From: Pseudoips prasinana
Lineage: Eukaryota; Arthropoda; Insecta; Lepidoptera; Nolidae
Assembly: GCA_951640165.1 (NCBI GenBank)
Contig: OX621249.1
Span: 3,709,001 to 3,773,000, forward strand
Reading direction: 5' to 3'
Length of the DNA stretch: 64,000 bases
Below, piece by piece: positions 52,260 through 61,344 of this stretch. The notes under the pieces were generated by a model. It was not told the origin of the DNA and searched no databases. It saw only the letters and a program-made list of their open reading frames with translations. The first letter of the stretch is position 1. Every line of letters starts with the position of its first letter. Position numbers and translations under genes: made by a program.

Positions 52260-53357
52260 TTATGACATAATTTTTTTAAATAGTATTGAATAGTCGGTTA
52301 GCTTTCTTTTATTTTGTGGTATCGGTTTTTGTCTATATTGCCATAATAATTGGCGTTTCTTTTTGCTACATATTTTAACACCTCGCGATATCCATTTATT
52401 GCTTCTGCTTACTTTTATTGTAATCCCAAGTTTTGGAAAACACTGGTCATAGAGAAACGAAAACATTTCGATAAATTCGTTGTAAGCTACATTTGTGTCA
52501 GCTGATTCATATACCTCAGAGAAAGTTAAACTTCTTAAATATGATTGGAATTTGTTTATGTTTTCCCTACTGTAGTCGCGTTTTGTAGTACGCCAAGAAT
52601 TGACGCAACACACTGTCCTTACTGGACATCTAAGAAGCTGAGCAGTGTGGTCAGACAAACCCAATTCTAATACTGAGCCTTTACAAAGTCGACCAAAGTT
52701 ATGTGCAAAGTTATCAATGCATGTCAGGCTTTTCATCCGAGTGGGCTCATTGAGTGCTAACGTCAAATTAAAATTTAATAACACATTTTTAAACTCTAAT
52801 GATTGGGTGTTCTTTTTGAGCACATCGATGTTAAAATCACCCGATATAACAATGTTTTTATATCGCTTCATCATTAACTCGCTTAACAAAAGTTCTAATT
52901 TATCAAAACATACATTGAGATTATTTGAATTCGGTACTCGATATACACATACAACGGCAATCTTATAGTCAATAAGTTCAATAGCACAACATTCAAATAC
53001 GCCTGTTAATGACATTAGTACTATATTGGGGAGCGCCTTCCAATGTACTCCATTCTTTACAAGAATGCAAGCGCCTCCCCTCTTGCTCATTTTACGACTG
53101 AACCATGCCGCTAGTGAGTAGTTGCGTATGTTCAGATGCTTCTCATACCCTTCCATCATGAAATGCTCCGTTATACATATAACATCGATAGCTATGTTAT
53201 TTTCTTGAAGCTCCTGCAGGCAGACTGAAAGAATATCAGATTTTGACAGTAAACCTGCAATATTCTGATGTAGAACGTATAAGTTTTTGCTAGTCAAGAA
53301 AAAAATTATTATTTTCAGTTTCATCTTCATTCGTTTCAATATAGGTATGTGTTTCAA
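52260..53357 (-). CDS. LINE ORF2, EN part before the duplication
   Basis: 365 codons with the EN start 'YVLHQNIAGLLSKSD' (Asn), 'DVICITEHFM' (Glu), 'GGACILVKNG', 'IVISGDFNIDVL' (Asp, Asn) and 'LSDHTAQLLR' (Asp, His). It ends 'LFKKIMS' and a stop where the duplicated block restarts. The shared 749 bp differ from the second copy at three noticed bases. EN nicks target DNA to prime reverse transcription. Alone it lacks RT. Confidence 0.8.
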   Translation of the reverse strand: MKHIPILKRMKMKLKIIIFFLTSKNLYVLHQNIAGLLSKSDILSVCLQELQENNIAIDVICITEHFMMEGYEKHLNIRNYSLAAWFSRKMSKRGGACILVKNGVHWKALPNIVLMSLTGVFECCAIELIDYKIAVVCVYRVPNSNNLNVCFDKLELLLSELMMKRYKNIVISGDFNIDVLKKNTQSLEFKNVLLNFNLTLALNEPTRMKSLTCIDNFAHNFGRLCKGSVLELGLSDHTAQLLRCPVRTVCCVNSWRTTKRDYSRENINKFQSYLRSLTFSEVYESADTNVAYNEFIEMFSFLYDQCFPKLGITIKVSRSNKWISRGVKICSKKKRQLLWQYRQKPIPQNKRKLTDYSILFKKIMS

Positions 53358-53770
53358 TATGCTTGTCGTCGAAATTTAGCATAATGTCAGTGATTAAAGC
53401 TAATACGTCTTTAAATATAGAACGAAGTCCAAAATTTTTTAACAGTCCTGTGTAGTTATCAAACATGCCACCGTCAGTTTTCAGATTACGATTGCTATCC
53501 AGAATATAAATAAGCTGTTAAACATTTCGACTCGCCAATTGAAAAGACTTGTTGAAGTCGAACATTTGTAGGTTGGTAGGCAGATAATAACATTAGTATG
53601 CTCCAGCATACTAATGTTATTATTTCATATATGAAAGAAGTTCTAGAAGACATCCATGTCTTCTAGAACTTCTTTCATATATGAAATAATTTCAGAATAA
53701 TTGTTTGTCGATGTAAAATCCTCTTCTCCCAGAAACACAATGCAAAAGTCACTCTTGTTGAAATTAGATA
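53270..53770 (-). pseudogene. LINE ORF1, C-terminal part
   Basis: On the minus strand, one frame reads 'VSNFNKSDFCIVFLGEEDF', 'NNYSEIISYMKEVLEDM', then is broken by palindromes (53584-53690). It resumes 'FDFNKSFQLASRNV', a stop, 'QLIYILDSNRNLKTDGGMF', 'GLRSIFKDVLALITDIM' and ends near 53288, overlapping the ORF2 start. 'DFCIVFLGEEDF' resembles the esterase-like domain of some CR1-group ORF1 proteins, but this is tentative. Confidence 0.55.
53584..53690. repeat. Two overlapping palindromes in LINE ORF1
   Basis: First: 53584-53623, 19-bp exact arms with spacer cc. Second: 53619-53690, 35-bp exact arms with spacer cc. They share five bases. The outer right arm is native ORF1 coding sequence, so the rest arose by inverted copying. 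Confidence 0.95.
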
Positions 53771-53784
53771 CCTTATGTTAAATA

Positions 53785-53945
53785 AATAAGTCATCATCAT
53801 CATCATCACGTTCGCCGAAAGACGTCTGCATTTGGACAGCCTCCTCCAAAGATCACCATAATGCCCGCTACCCGCATTCAGCTACTTCTAACGTCTCTTG
53901 CAAGATCATCTGTCTATCTTGTAGGGGATGTGCCCACTTTTATTT
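53785..53945 (-). pseudogene. RTE 3' end fragment
   Basis: 'catcatcatcatcatcacg' (tail), 'ccgaaagacgtctgcatttg', 'agatcatctgtctatcttgt' match the RTE's last codons and tail in reverse. Confidence 0.7.
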
Positions 53946-54326
53946 TATCGTTTTTGAATCTTGGTCACTCGTCTTAAGATTGACTGTGTTCTTTGTTGCG
54001 TAACCTCACCGATCATGTAAAAAAAGGTAAGAGGAACAGGCTAGGGGCGCCTGTACTTAAAATATTATGACCCACACCGTCTCCTTGGATATTGGCTCCC
54101 TGAAATAAGGGGCAAGTGGAATCCACGCATATGAGGGTTTCATCCTCACTGAGGATAATAGTTTCAAGAGAAAACTTCTTTAGGTGCGTTGAGCACTTTT
54201 TGGGTAACCAGAAAGCGTGAAACTCGCGACATCGTCACCACACGTTTCCCATGTGCTATATGTATACTGAGTATAGATATAGCACATTTGTTAGTAATCT
54301 CCGTAATTTATTAGAATTCTTTACAT
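53946..54326. other. Intergenic with one dispersed block
   Basis: 54180-54265 repeats the block seen twice at 26488-26668 ('gcactttttggg', 'aaactcgcgacatcgtcacc'). Otherwise nothing. Confidence 0.4.
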
Positions 54327-54730
54327 ATACAACATGTAACTTAATTAACGCACGTCCTGAAAATAGTTTGTTCAGAATCGTTTACTGAAACGATTTCATT
54401 TTTAAGAATATCATTTTTAATATAGGTTCTTTTCAAAATAATTTAAACTACGGAATTTATTGTCATATTAACTCTGTACAGTCAAAACAAATTGAAATGG
54501 ACCGTAAGCCAAAGTAATAAGACTTAAAATCGCAGTTTTATTTTTATTCATACAAATTCCATCATTCAATACAAAATAAAGAAAAATTAACCTTCTTCCA
54601 AGAAACGAATTTAGTAAATAACAATGCATATCCATGTTAAATAAAAAATTCAGTGTATGTATTATGATTACAATATAATATTCTAATTGGGGGTCTGAGG
54701 GTGTGCGTTAATTACGTTACACGTTTTATA
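54327..54730 (-). mobile_element. 400-bp MITE, copy 5
   Basis: Reverse orientation, like copy 3. Left 'acaacatgtaacttaatt', right 'gcgttaattacgttacacg'. Confidence 0.8.
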
Positions 54731-54744
54731 ATTACACTTAGACA

Positions 54745-54840
54745 CATGACACTTAGACACAAATATCTGGACTGGGTGGGAATAGAACCCACAAATTGCG
54801 GCGTGAAAAGCAAGCATTTACCAACCACGCCAACTGGCCC
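54745..54840 (-). mobile_element. SINE-E head fragment, reverse
   Basis: 'actgggtgggaatagaaccc' and 'aaccacgccaactggccc', complement of the tRNA-like head. Confidence 0.65.
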
Positions 54841-55098
54841 ATCAATATGATGAATAATTGCCAAAAAACTCAACTTTCAATGTCGCTTCAATCAAAGCTG
54901 CTATCAGAAGCCTTCCTTATAGCGATATCTTTTAGTTTGAATAATGGCTTGTTAAAAGTGAGCCCGCATTCTAAAGATTGATTAATGGGGTTGCAGGATA
55001 TTAAGCCATAGTAACTACGCTTGCGGGCTAAGTTACTAAAGGAGAGATTTTTCAGATATATTTAATATATTTTTGTACATACAAACTTATATAGATAA

Positions 55099-55414
55099 CT
55101 AGCTGTGCCCCGCGGTTTTACCCGCGTTAAATTTTATAAATTATCACAGCTCCTCCCCCCAAGGTGATAGCGTGATAATATGTAGCCTATATGTTGACCC
55201 GACCTCTTAGTAATATTCATGCAAAATTTGAAGTTAAATCCATGCAGTACTTTTTGAGTTTAGCCCGGACATACATACAGACAAACAGACACACAGATAA
55301 AATATTTAAAAACTATATTTTTGGCTTCGACATCGATTGTAGATCACGCTCCAAGTATCCTTTTAAAAAAATATTCAATGTACAGTTTTGACTTTCCAAC
55401 GATTTTATTATATA
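55099..55414 (-). mobile_element. Non-autonomous Helitron (type 1), unit 1
   Basis: CTAG complement at 55099, hairpin 'ccgcggttttacccgcg', 5' end complement reaching 'ttttattata' at 55414, where unit 2 begins. Confidence 0.85.
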
Positions 55415-55473
55415 GTAACTAAGCTTGCGGGCTAAGTTACTAAAGGAGATATTTTTCAGACATATTTAAAACT

Positions 55474-55783
55474 TGCAGTGCCCCGCGGTTTTACCCGCGT
55501 TTAATTTTATAAATTATCACAGTTCCTCCCCCTAGGTGATAGCGTGATAATATGTAGCCTATATGTTGACCCAACCTCTTAGTAATATTCATGCAAAATT
55601 TGAAATAAATCCAATTTTGAGTTTAGCCCGGACATACATACAGACAAACAGAAACACAGAAAAAAATTCTAAAAACTATATTGTTGGCTTCGATATCGAT
55701 TGTAGATCACGCCCCAAGTATCCTTTTAAAAAAATATTCAATGTACAGTTTTGATTTTCCAACGATTTTATTATATGTATAGA
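55474..55783 (-). mobile_element. Non-autonomous Helitron (type 1), unit 2
   Basis: The CTAG is altered (starts 'cttgcagtgccccgcgg') but the 5' end is complete ('tatatgtataga' at 55783). It is the better preserved 5' end of the pair. Confidence 0.85.
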
Positions 55784-55794
55784 TGAGTTGTATA

Positions 55795-55882
55795 AATTTA
55801 AGTGCGGGTGGGAATCGAACCCACGACCACGGGGTAACCGGCCCCATGTGCGTTAACCGCTGCGCCACCACACCGTGGTTCT
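55795..55882 (-). mobile_element. tRNA-derived SINE head (SINE-G)
   Basis: 'gtgggaatcgaacccacgac' and 'cgttaaccgctgcgccacca' form a reverse tRNA-like head with a good B box. No body is recognised. Confidence 0.6.
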
Positions 55883-56469
55883 GGGAATTGAATATATACC
55901 ATCCATTCGATATTTCTTAACGCATTTAAGGCGCTTTAACGCTGTCTTACCGAAACCTACACGACAACGGCTGGATTGCAAATACGGGAATATGTGTTGA
56001 CTGGTGTCGTATTGAAAGCCTCCCTGCACTATCTGTAAACGTCACGATAATTTATTATCGAATGCAGTTGTCAAGACTCCTGATCTTTTAAGTGATCTCA
56101 GAGGGACTGGCGTGATGAGAGGGAACCCAGAGATATGGGTGTTTCTTATGCCAGAAATCCCATGAACACTGGCCTCGCCCGAGATTAGAACCGCAGATCA
56201 AAGGTGCGGTTAAAGCCTTATAAAACGCTATAGCTTATCAAATGGACCACACAAGTGATATAACATTCAGACGGTGATTTACTGGTAACTAATCCTTATC
56301 TAGCCTTTTGTTACCAATTACTTTAATATTTCTTACAAAGATGAAGATTTTAATAAAAGAACTCAAACTGCCGTTTCTTTATTTATTCCCAAATTACACA
56401 CTATCATTACTGTTATACAACAAATTCAATGGTAGAACATGATAAATAGGTTTATAAATCATTATAATT
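55883..56469. other. Intergenic, nothing recognised
   Basis: No supported feature. Confidence 0.4.
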
Positions 56470-56484
56470 ATTAATATATACATA

Positions 56485-56700
56485 CATCAAAGTTCTCGAC
56501 TATGGCGACAAAGTGGCGACCAGGAACCGGAAGACGCAGCGTGGGCAGGCCTTCTACAAGATGGACCGATGATCTTGTGGGGTCGCTGGAAGTCGCTGGA
56601 TGCGGATAGCATAAGTCCGGCAATCGTGGAGATATTTGGGGGAGGCCTTTGTCCAGCATCGGGCGTCTATAGCTGATAGATAGATAGATATAGATAGATA
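56485..56700 (+). pseudogene. RTE 3' end, truncated insertion
   Basis: 'gcgaccaggaaccggaagac', 'acaagatggaccgatgatct' and 'gggggaggcctttgtccagc' match the last RTE codons. The tail is (GATA)n. Close to the full RTE, so a fairly young insertion. Confidence 0.8.
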
Positions 56701-57060
56701 AAGTTAAGTTAAGTTAAGTTAAGTTACTTACCATAACGTAGAGGCTGAAGGAGAGCTTAAAACTTAAATTGCCAAAGTTACCAACTTATCTATAATTTTT
56801 GACTAACGACCTGAACGGAAACATTTTGAATTTGGAAATAAATTTGAAACTTATCTAATGAATAAGGAGATTTATTTATTCATCTACTTTCATACGAATT
56901 AACTTTGCGCCTATTGTCTAGTACCTAATTTATTTCACGAATAAGGCAGTCTATTTATGATCTACGTTGGTAGGGAACTGGGACCAACTTTGCGACTGTT
57001 TTCTACTAATGTATTTAATTAATAAGGCACTTTATTTATTCATCTACTTTGGTTGGGATT
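56701..57060 (+). repeat. Degenerate tandem repeat, about 75-bp period
   Basis: 'aataaggagatttatttatt', 'aataaggcagtctatttatg' and 'aataaggcactttatttatt' begin three diverged units near 56864, 56941 and 57020. A (GTTAA)n run lies at 56703-56726. Confidence 0.6.
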
Positions 57061-57066
57061 AACTTG

Positions 57067-57212
57067 CACGTGTGACGCAGCGGCTAAGTCAGTCGCCTCG
57101 CCACTTCGTGTCGCGGGTGCGTTTCCCGCGCAGGACAACTATTTGTGTGACCCATAAACAGTTGTTCTGAGTCTGGGTGTAGGTACTTTGTGTCCGAAAT
57201 TGAATTCGTAAT
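57067..57212 (+). mobile_element. tRNA-derived SINE (SINE-D), forward
   Basis: Head 'gacgcagcggctaagtcagt', B box 'gcgggtgcgtttcccgcgc', tail to 'tccgaaattgaattcgta'. It is inverted relative to 57657-57806, which ends in the same unusual 3' sequence. Confidence 0.75.
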
Positions 57213-57432
57213 AATCATAATCATGTCGTAGCGACTTTTGACCGTGAAAACTTATTTATATAGATGTATTTTACGTCTCTATTGCACACATACGAAATAT
57301 TTCTTTGTTTTATTCTATTTTGCTTGATATCCTTGTCAAACAACAGTTGTTTTTGCATATCATCAATGATTTCCGTTAATCGACACTTGAGGTACCGAAA
57401 CATGTATTTTTCGACATTGTCATTCACGCTTT

Positions 57433-57540
57433 CTGTGTAGTGATGGCGATAAATGTCTACTCCTCCATCTGACTCCGTGGGGGGGAAAGTCACCCCTTGG
57501 GAATAATATCTACCCGAGAAGAGGCAACTGCGTCTCTCTG
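57433..57540 (+). repeat. RTE 5' leader fragment
   Basis: 'tgtgtagtgatggcgataaa', 'ccgtggggggg' and 'tatctacccgagaagaggca' match the RTE leader with many changes. Confidence 0.55.
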
Positions 57541-57557
57541 TGTACAATAATAATAAT

Positions 57558-57655
57558 AATATCAGTTATCTGGTTTTCATAGTACAAGCTCTGCTGGTTT
57601 GGGGTCAGATGGCCGTATGTAAATAAATAATGTCCCAGGATGTTATTATTATTTT
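57558..57655 (+). mobile_element. SINE-E 3' part
   Basis: 'atcagttatctggttttcat', 'ggtcagatggccgtatgt', 'tgtcccaggatgttattatt'. Confidence 0.65.
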
Positions 57656-57656
57656 T

Positions 57657-57806
57657 TTACGAATTCAATTTCGGACTCAAAGTACCTACCTACACCCAGA
57701 CTCAGAGTAAAATTTATGGGTCACACAAATAGTTGTCCAGCGCTGGAATTGAACCCGGGACACGAAGCGGCAAGGCGACTGTCTTAACCGCTGCGCCATA
57801 CGTCTA
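57657..57806 (-). mobile_element. tRNA-derived SINE (SINE-D), reverse
   Basis: 'tacgaattcaatttcggact' at the left (3' end), head 'attgaacccgggacacgaag', 'ttaaccgctgcgccata' at the right. Confidence 0.75.
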
Positions 57807-57837
57807 GTCAAATATATTATAATATTGACGTCATCAT

Positions 57838-58060
57838 GTCAGCCAGAGTACGTCCATTTCTAGACAAAAGCCTCCCCAAAGAATAGGGGATATGCCATAA
57901 TAGCAGATGGGTTGGCGATCGCAGTTTGATGGTCATAGTTCACAGGAAAACGCTGCTGCCCGTTCTCTGGTAGGTATTCCCTCGGACGATTTCTACACCC
58001 CCCACGGGATAAAATGGCGTGGTGATATTCTATGCCACCTCCACACAGCAGTATAATCAC
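57838..58060 (-). mobile_element. RTE-derived short composite (type A), reverse
   Basis: 3' end 'tcatcatgtcagccagagta', 'acaaaagcctccccaaagaa' joins the leader 'gggttggcgatcgcagttt', 'gctgcccgttctctggtag', 'ccacacagcag'. The join falls at the same leader point as in 15636-15805. Confidence 0.7.
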
Positions 58061-58139
58061 CACACAGTAATATTGACGTAGTATCACATCAAATCACATG
58101 CAATAATAAGGCGGCAAAAAATGGAGCCTAGATAGATAG

Positions 58140-58788
58140 ATTAGATATTTATTTATTTGCCATAAATGTTGGTACAAACAATTGAGGTCTTATATATAAA
58201 AACAGATCCACAACACTTAGTCATATACATAGTGACATGCAAATACTTAAACTAAATTATATGTTAGGTCCTATTAAAGAACTCTGCTACCGTGTAAAAT
58301 GTTCTTTCCAACAACCATATTTTGAGTTTTTTTTTAAATTTCCGAAGTGGTAGTTCCTTAATATCAACAGGCAACTTATTAAATATGCGTCCACACATCA
58401 CGTAGCTACTTTTCTTATATAAAGTTGTCCTAGGAATCACTGGTAAAACTATTCTGTTAGGATTTCGACTGTTTCTAGGGAATAGTTCCTGGGCTCTTGT
58501 GAACAGTTCAGGATTTTCCTTAACCAATTTACTACATTCAAATATATACATAGACGGTAATGTCATAATTTTATACTTCTGGAAGATCGGTTTACATGAT
58601 TGCCACGGACATAGACCAGAAAGCGCTCGAATACATTTTTTTTGTGCAATAAAAGCTTTTTGAATGTTTGTTGAGTTGCCCCACAGAATCAGACCATAAC
58701 TCAAAATAGAAGATATGATGATAATGATAGCTGATATGATGATAATGATGACATATGTCAAAGAATTGTGCTTAAACTTCTTTTGCAA
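58140..58788 (-). pseudogene. CR1/Jockey-group LINE C-terminus and 3' UTR
   Basis: The frame from about 58735 encodes 'SYGLILWGNSTNIQKAFIAQ', 'KKCIRALSGLCPWQSC', 'IMTLPSMYIFECSKLVKENP', 'IFNKLPVDIKELPLRKFKKK' and 'ERTFYTVAEFFN', then stops at 58264. It is related to the 49689 LINE but a distinct family. The 3' UTR begins 'atttatttgccataaatgtt' at 58150. The coding remnant is open. Confidence 0.8.
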
Positions 58789-59260
58789 CCGACTACAATA
58801 AAGAGGATGTCATCAATTCAGCTAAATGTCTCCATTCTTTAACATACACACAAATGTATTTCGTTTGGGGCTCGATTACAGTACCAGTAAAGGTTTTTAG
58901 TGGCTTTTGTAAAATTTCGAGATTGTTCTAGATTATGTTAGTATAAGGATATCTGGTGAAATTTTAGATTTCTTACTGTAAAATTGATATTAGATAATTC
59001 TAGAAAGAACAGATCTTAAATCCCTGATAGGAAATAAATAAATTGGTGAAGATTCAAATTAAGAATTCCAATAAAATGGAACAGTGATTCTTCTAGTAAG
59101 AAAAAAAACTTTCGAAATATTTGAAATTTGGAAAAATGTTAGGTTAGGAGTACATCGACAACGGACGGAGTGTTGAGTGAAGTACAAGTTCAAGTGAAGT
59201 CGAATCATAAAGGCCGAAATGACGCTTGTCTATGCCCGTTGCTAGACCTTTAAGTTTTGG
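58789..59260. other. Intergenic, nothing recognised
   Basis: No supported feature. Confidence 0.4.
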
Positions 59261-59261
59261 A

Positions 59262-59512
59262 GCCGTGGTGTTACCGACCTAGAAAGAATACCAGGGCCAC
59301 CTCATACCATACCGTAGGTGTCGTAATAGACGATTAAGGGGCTATGTTGTCGGGCAGCAGCGCCTCCCTTGTATTAACTAAAAACTAACTGCAGTGACCA
59401 ACTCGTATGCTAAGCGCGGTGACTACGGCAAACCTCTCCAAATGGCAACATTGAAAACCTTGGGGGAGGTCTATGTCCAGAAGTGGACGATATCAGGAGG
59501 CCGTTGAAGTTC
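59262..59512 (+). mobile_element. RTE-derived short composite (type B)
   Basis: 'ctagaaagaataccagggcc', 'actgcagtgaccaactcgta', 'tgctaagcgcggtgactac', then 'tgggggaggtctatgtccag', 'agtggacgatatcaggag'. Longest copy of type B. Confidence 0.7.
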
Positions 59513-59522
59513 ATTGTAAGTT

Positions 59523-59645
59523 ATAATAATAATATCCTGGGACATTATTTACACACGGCCATCTGATTCCACCAATCCATTTCTATGAACCAGAAAACTG
59601 ATATAGGTACTAGTTTTTCTTTTGTAAATACATACACATATAGAT
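59523..59645 (-). mobile_element. SINE-E 3' part, reverse
   Basis: 'taataatatcctgggacatt', 'cacacggccatctgattcc', 'ttttcttttgtaaatacata'. Confidence 0.65.
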
Positions 59646-60159
59646 AATAAATTCTAAGTATATCTTAATATAAACAATTATTAACTCATTACTAAATATT
59701 TCAACCTTAATTAACATACAAGTATATTCCCTTCAACCTGCATATGTAATTTTAAATAATTAAATGGATTCCTCACTGGTTGTAATATTAATGAAACCAG
59801 GTGAATTTTCTCACAAACGTTATACGCCGTGTTATTAAGCTGGTTCGCGTTACGCCATAAAATACGGTTGTTTTACGTCAGAGAAGGCGTTGACTTGTAG
59901 GGTAGCGTAAAATAATGTTGCTACATGTTTTATCATAATTTGGTTTAGGCTCGAAGTAGGTCTAGGTAGAATCTTATTAACGTGTCCATGGAAAGATGTG
60001 AATTATTCCAGTAGCTACATCTCAACCTATATTATAAGGGGAGAAGATTTGACTTTTGTTTTTGGAACTAAAATTTCTTTACGAACACTTGACTATACAT
60101 TTACATATTTATTTACTTCTCATTTAAAAAATTTAATCTAATCGAACAGGTATCGGTAG
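59646..60159. other. Intergenic, nothing recognised
   Basis: No supported feature. Confidence 0.4.
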
Positions 60160-60300
60160 GTACAGACGCCAGCACATCAAGCTACCCTAATCGGTCAAAT
60201 TTCCCCAATTGAAAGTGAACCTTATGTTTTTTTAATAAAGTTGAAAATCTATAAAAGAAATTTGACAGATTACGGTAACTGGATGTGCTGGCGTCTGTAC
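60160..60300. mobile_element. 143-bp MITE, copy 5 (inverted)
   Basis: 'gtacagacgccagcacatca' left, 'gatgtgctggcgtctgtac' right. Middle reversed relative to 29537. The best preserved ends of the family. Confidence 0.85.
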
Positions 60301-60639
60301 CTAATGATCGATTCCTGAACTATTTATTACCATTCTACCATGTATGGAACCCTCGGTGGGTGAGGTCGACTCCCACTTGGGAGGCTTTTGAAGAAAAACT
60401 TCTTTACGCACGCTTTATATGGGGAGTAAGACTAAGCTGGCGTAAGCGTGACGAGAGCGTTACGAAAAGTGAGATCTGGCGACGCGAATGGAAGTTGAGA
60501 GGGATATATAAATTAGTGAAGAAAGAAATAGAGAGATTTACGTTTGAGAGGTGCGAGCGCACATTTTATTTCTCTCTTTGTATCATAGCCAAAAGGTATA
60601 GTGAGATCAGTTGACTGCGTGAGGTGCCTCTGTATAGCG
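60301..60639 (+). other. Open frame of unknown nature before the EN relic
   Basis: A frame from the MITE end to 60614 encodes a basic, Trp/Arg/Glu-rich peptide ('RFIWGVRLSWRKRDES', 'EIWRREWKLRGIYKLVKKE'). No domain recognised. It could be decayed LINE ORF1 or chance. Confidence 0.25.
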
Positions 60640-60860
60640 GCCGACGTCACCGCGCTGCAAGAGACTTGGTTGTTGCCTCACGATATTGAATCACTGAGCC
60701 AAATACACAGTGAATTTGCCTTCACGGGAAACTAGGCGGTGGACACCTCTGCCGGTATACTTCGTGGTCGACCATACGGGAGCGTGGCGTTGTTATGGAG
60801 AAAGAGCCTATTTTCCTCAGTAACCGTAATTAATTGTAATAGTGTCTTATTGGAATTAAA
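60640..60860 (+). pseudogene. LINE endonuclease relic
   Basis: 'VTALQETWLLPHDIESLSQI' has the catalytic Glu of the APE-type endonuclease. It is followed by 'HSEFAFTGN', a TAG, then 'AVDTSAGILRGRPYGSVALL' and 'WRKSLFSSVTVINCNSVLLE'. This is the first third of EN of an insect LINE. Later EN and RT are absent, so it is an unusual 3'-truncated piece, cut off near the palindrome at 60892. Confidence 0.75.
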
Positions 60861-60891
60861 ATCGTGACACAAAACCAGGCGGTTTTAATAT

Positions 60892-60937
60892 TTCTTTAGC
60901 TCCATCTTTAAGCATACTTAAAGATGGAGCTAAAGAA
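60892..60937. repeat. Palindrome, 21-bp perfect arms
   Basis: 'ttctttagctccatctttaa' plus g, exact complement after a 4-nt spacer (cata). Confidence 0.95.
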
Positions 60938-60982
60938 GTTTTACTTCAGTCATGTGGTCTAAAGCACACTCGTTACTCTTTA

Positions 60983-61268
60983 AAAAAAAACAACGCCCGC
61001 ACTACGGTCATTAATCCCTACATCGTGAGCTAGTTGAGAAACATATACTTGACGAACACAAAGTACATCCAGACGCAGAACAACAATTTTGGTTCACGTA
61101 AATAGTTGTCATGTGCAGGATTCGAACCGGGACAAAAAGAAGCGAGGCGACTGTCTTAACATTTTCATTTTTTCATTTCATTTTATTAATTCGTTAACAA
61201 AATACATTGTGTCCGAAATACAATACACTTATAACTAGCAATTTTCAATTACATAACCGCTGTGCTAC
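60983..61268 (-). mobile_element. SINE-D interrupted by a short LINE tail
   Basis: Reverse SINE-D 60983-61160 ('aacaacgcccgcactacgg' to 'aggcgactgtcttaac') continues at 61254 ('aaccgctgtgctaca'). Between is 61161-61253, T-rich at the left with 'attcgttaacaaaatacatt', a reverse LINE tail. 'aac' repeats at both joins. Confidence 0.7.
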
Positions 61269-61344
61269 ATTGTTTGCTTGTAATGGAGAAACTCAATTCA
61301 ACTGATTTTAAAAGTTCTTTCACCTATGGAACCTACATACCTAG
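61269..61344. other. Short intergenic stretch
   Basis: Nothing recognised. Confidence 0.4.

Larger units (their letters stand above)
49260..53770 (-). mobile_element. CR1/Jockey-group LINE, long copy with internal duplication
   Basis: Read on the minus strand: end of ORF1 (53770 to 53288), overlapping ORF2 with EN (from 53357), a 749-bp tandem duplication (53015-52267 and 52244-51496), RT, the C-terminal block, and a 3' UTR down to about 49300 ('aatcatttatttgcataaac'). Short related tails lie at 31504 and 58140. Confidence 0.85.
55005..55783 (-). repeat. Tandem duplication: Helitron with its flank
   Basis: Unit 1 is 55005-55410 and unit 2 is 55411-55783. Each starts with the same non-Helitron flank ('agtaacta', 'gcttgcgggctaagttact') and then a reverse type-1 Helitron. 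Unit 2 lacks about 40 bp of flank and 15 bp of Helitron. Because the flank is copied too, this is a segmental duplication, not two insertions. Confidence 0.9.

Noticed and set aside
60285..60614. 109-codon open frame as a host gene
   Set aside because: It starts inside a MITE and has no recognised domain; listed only as unknown sequence.
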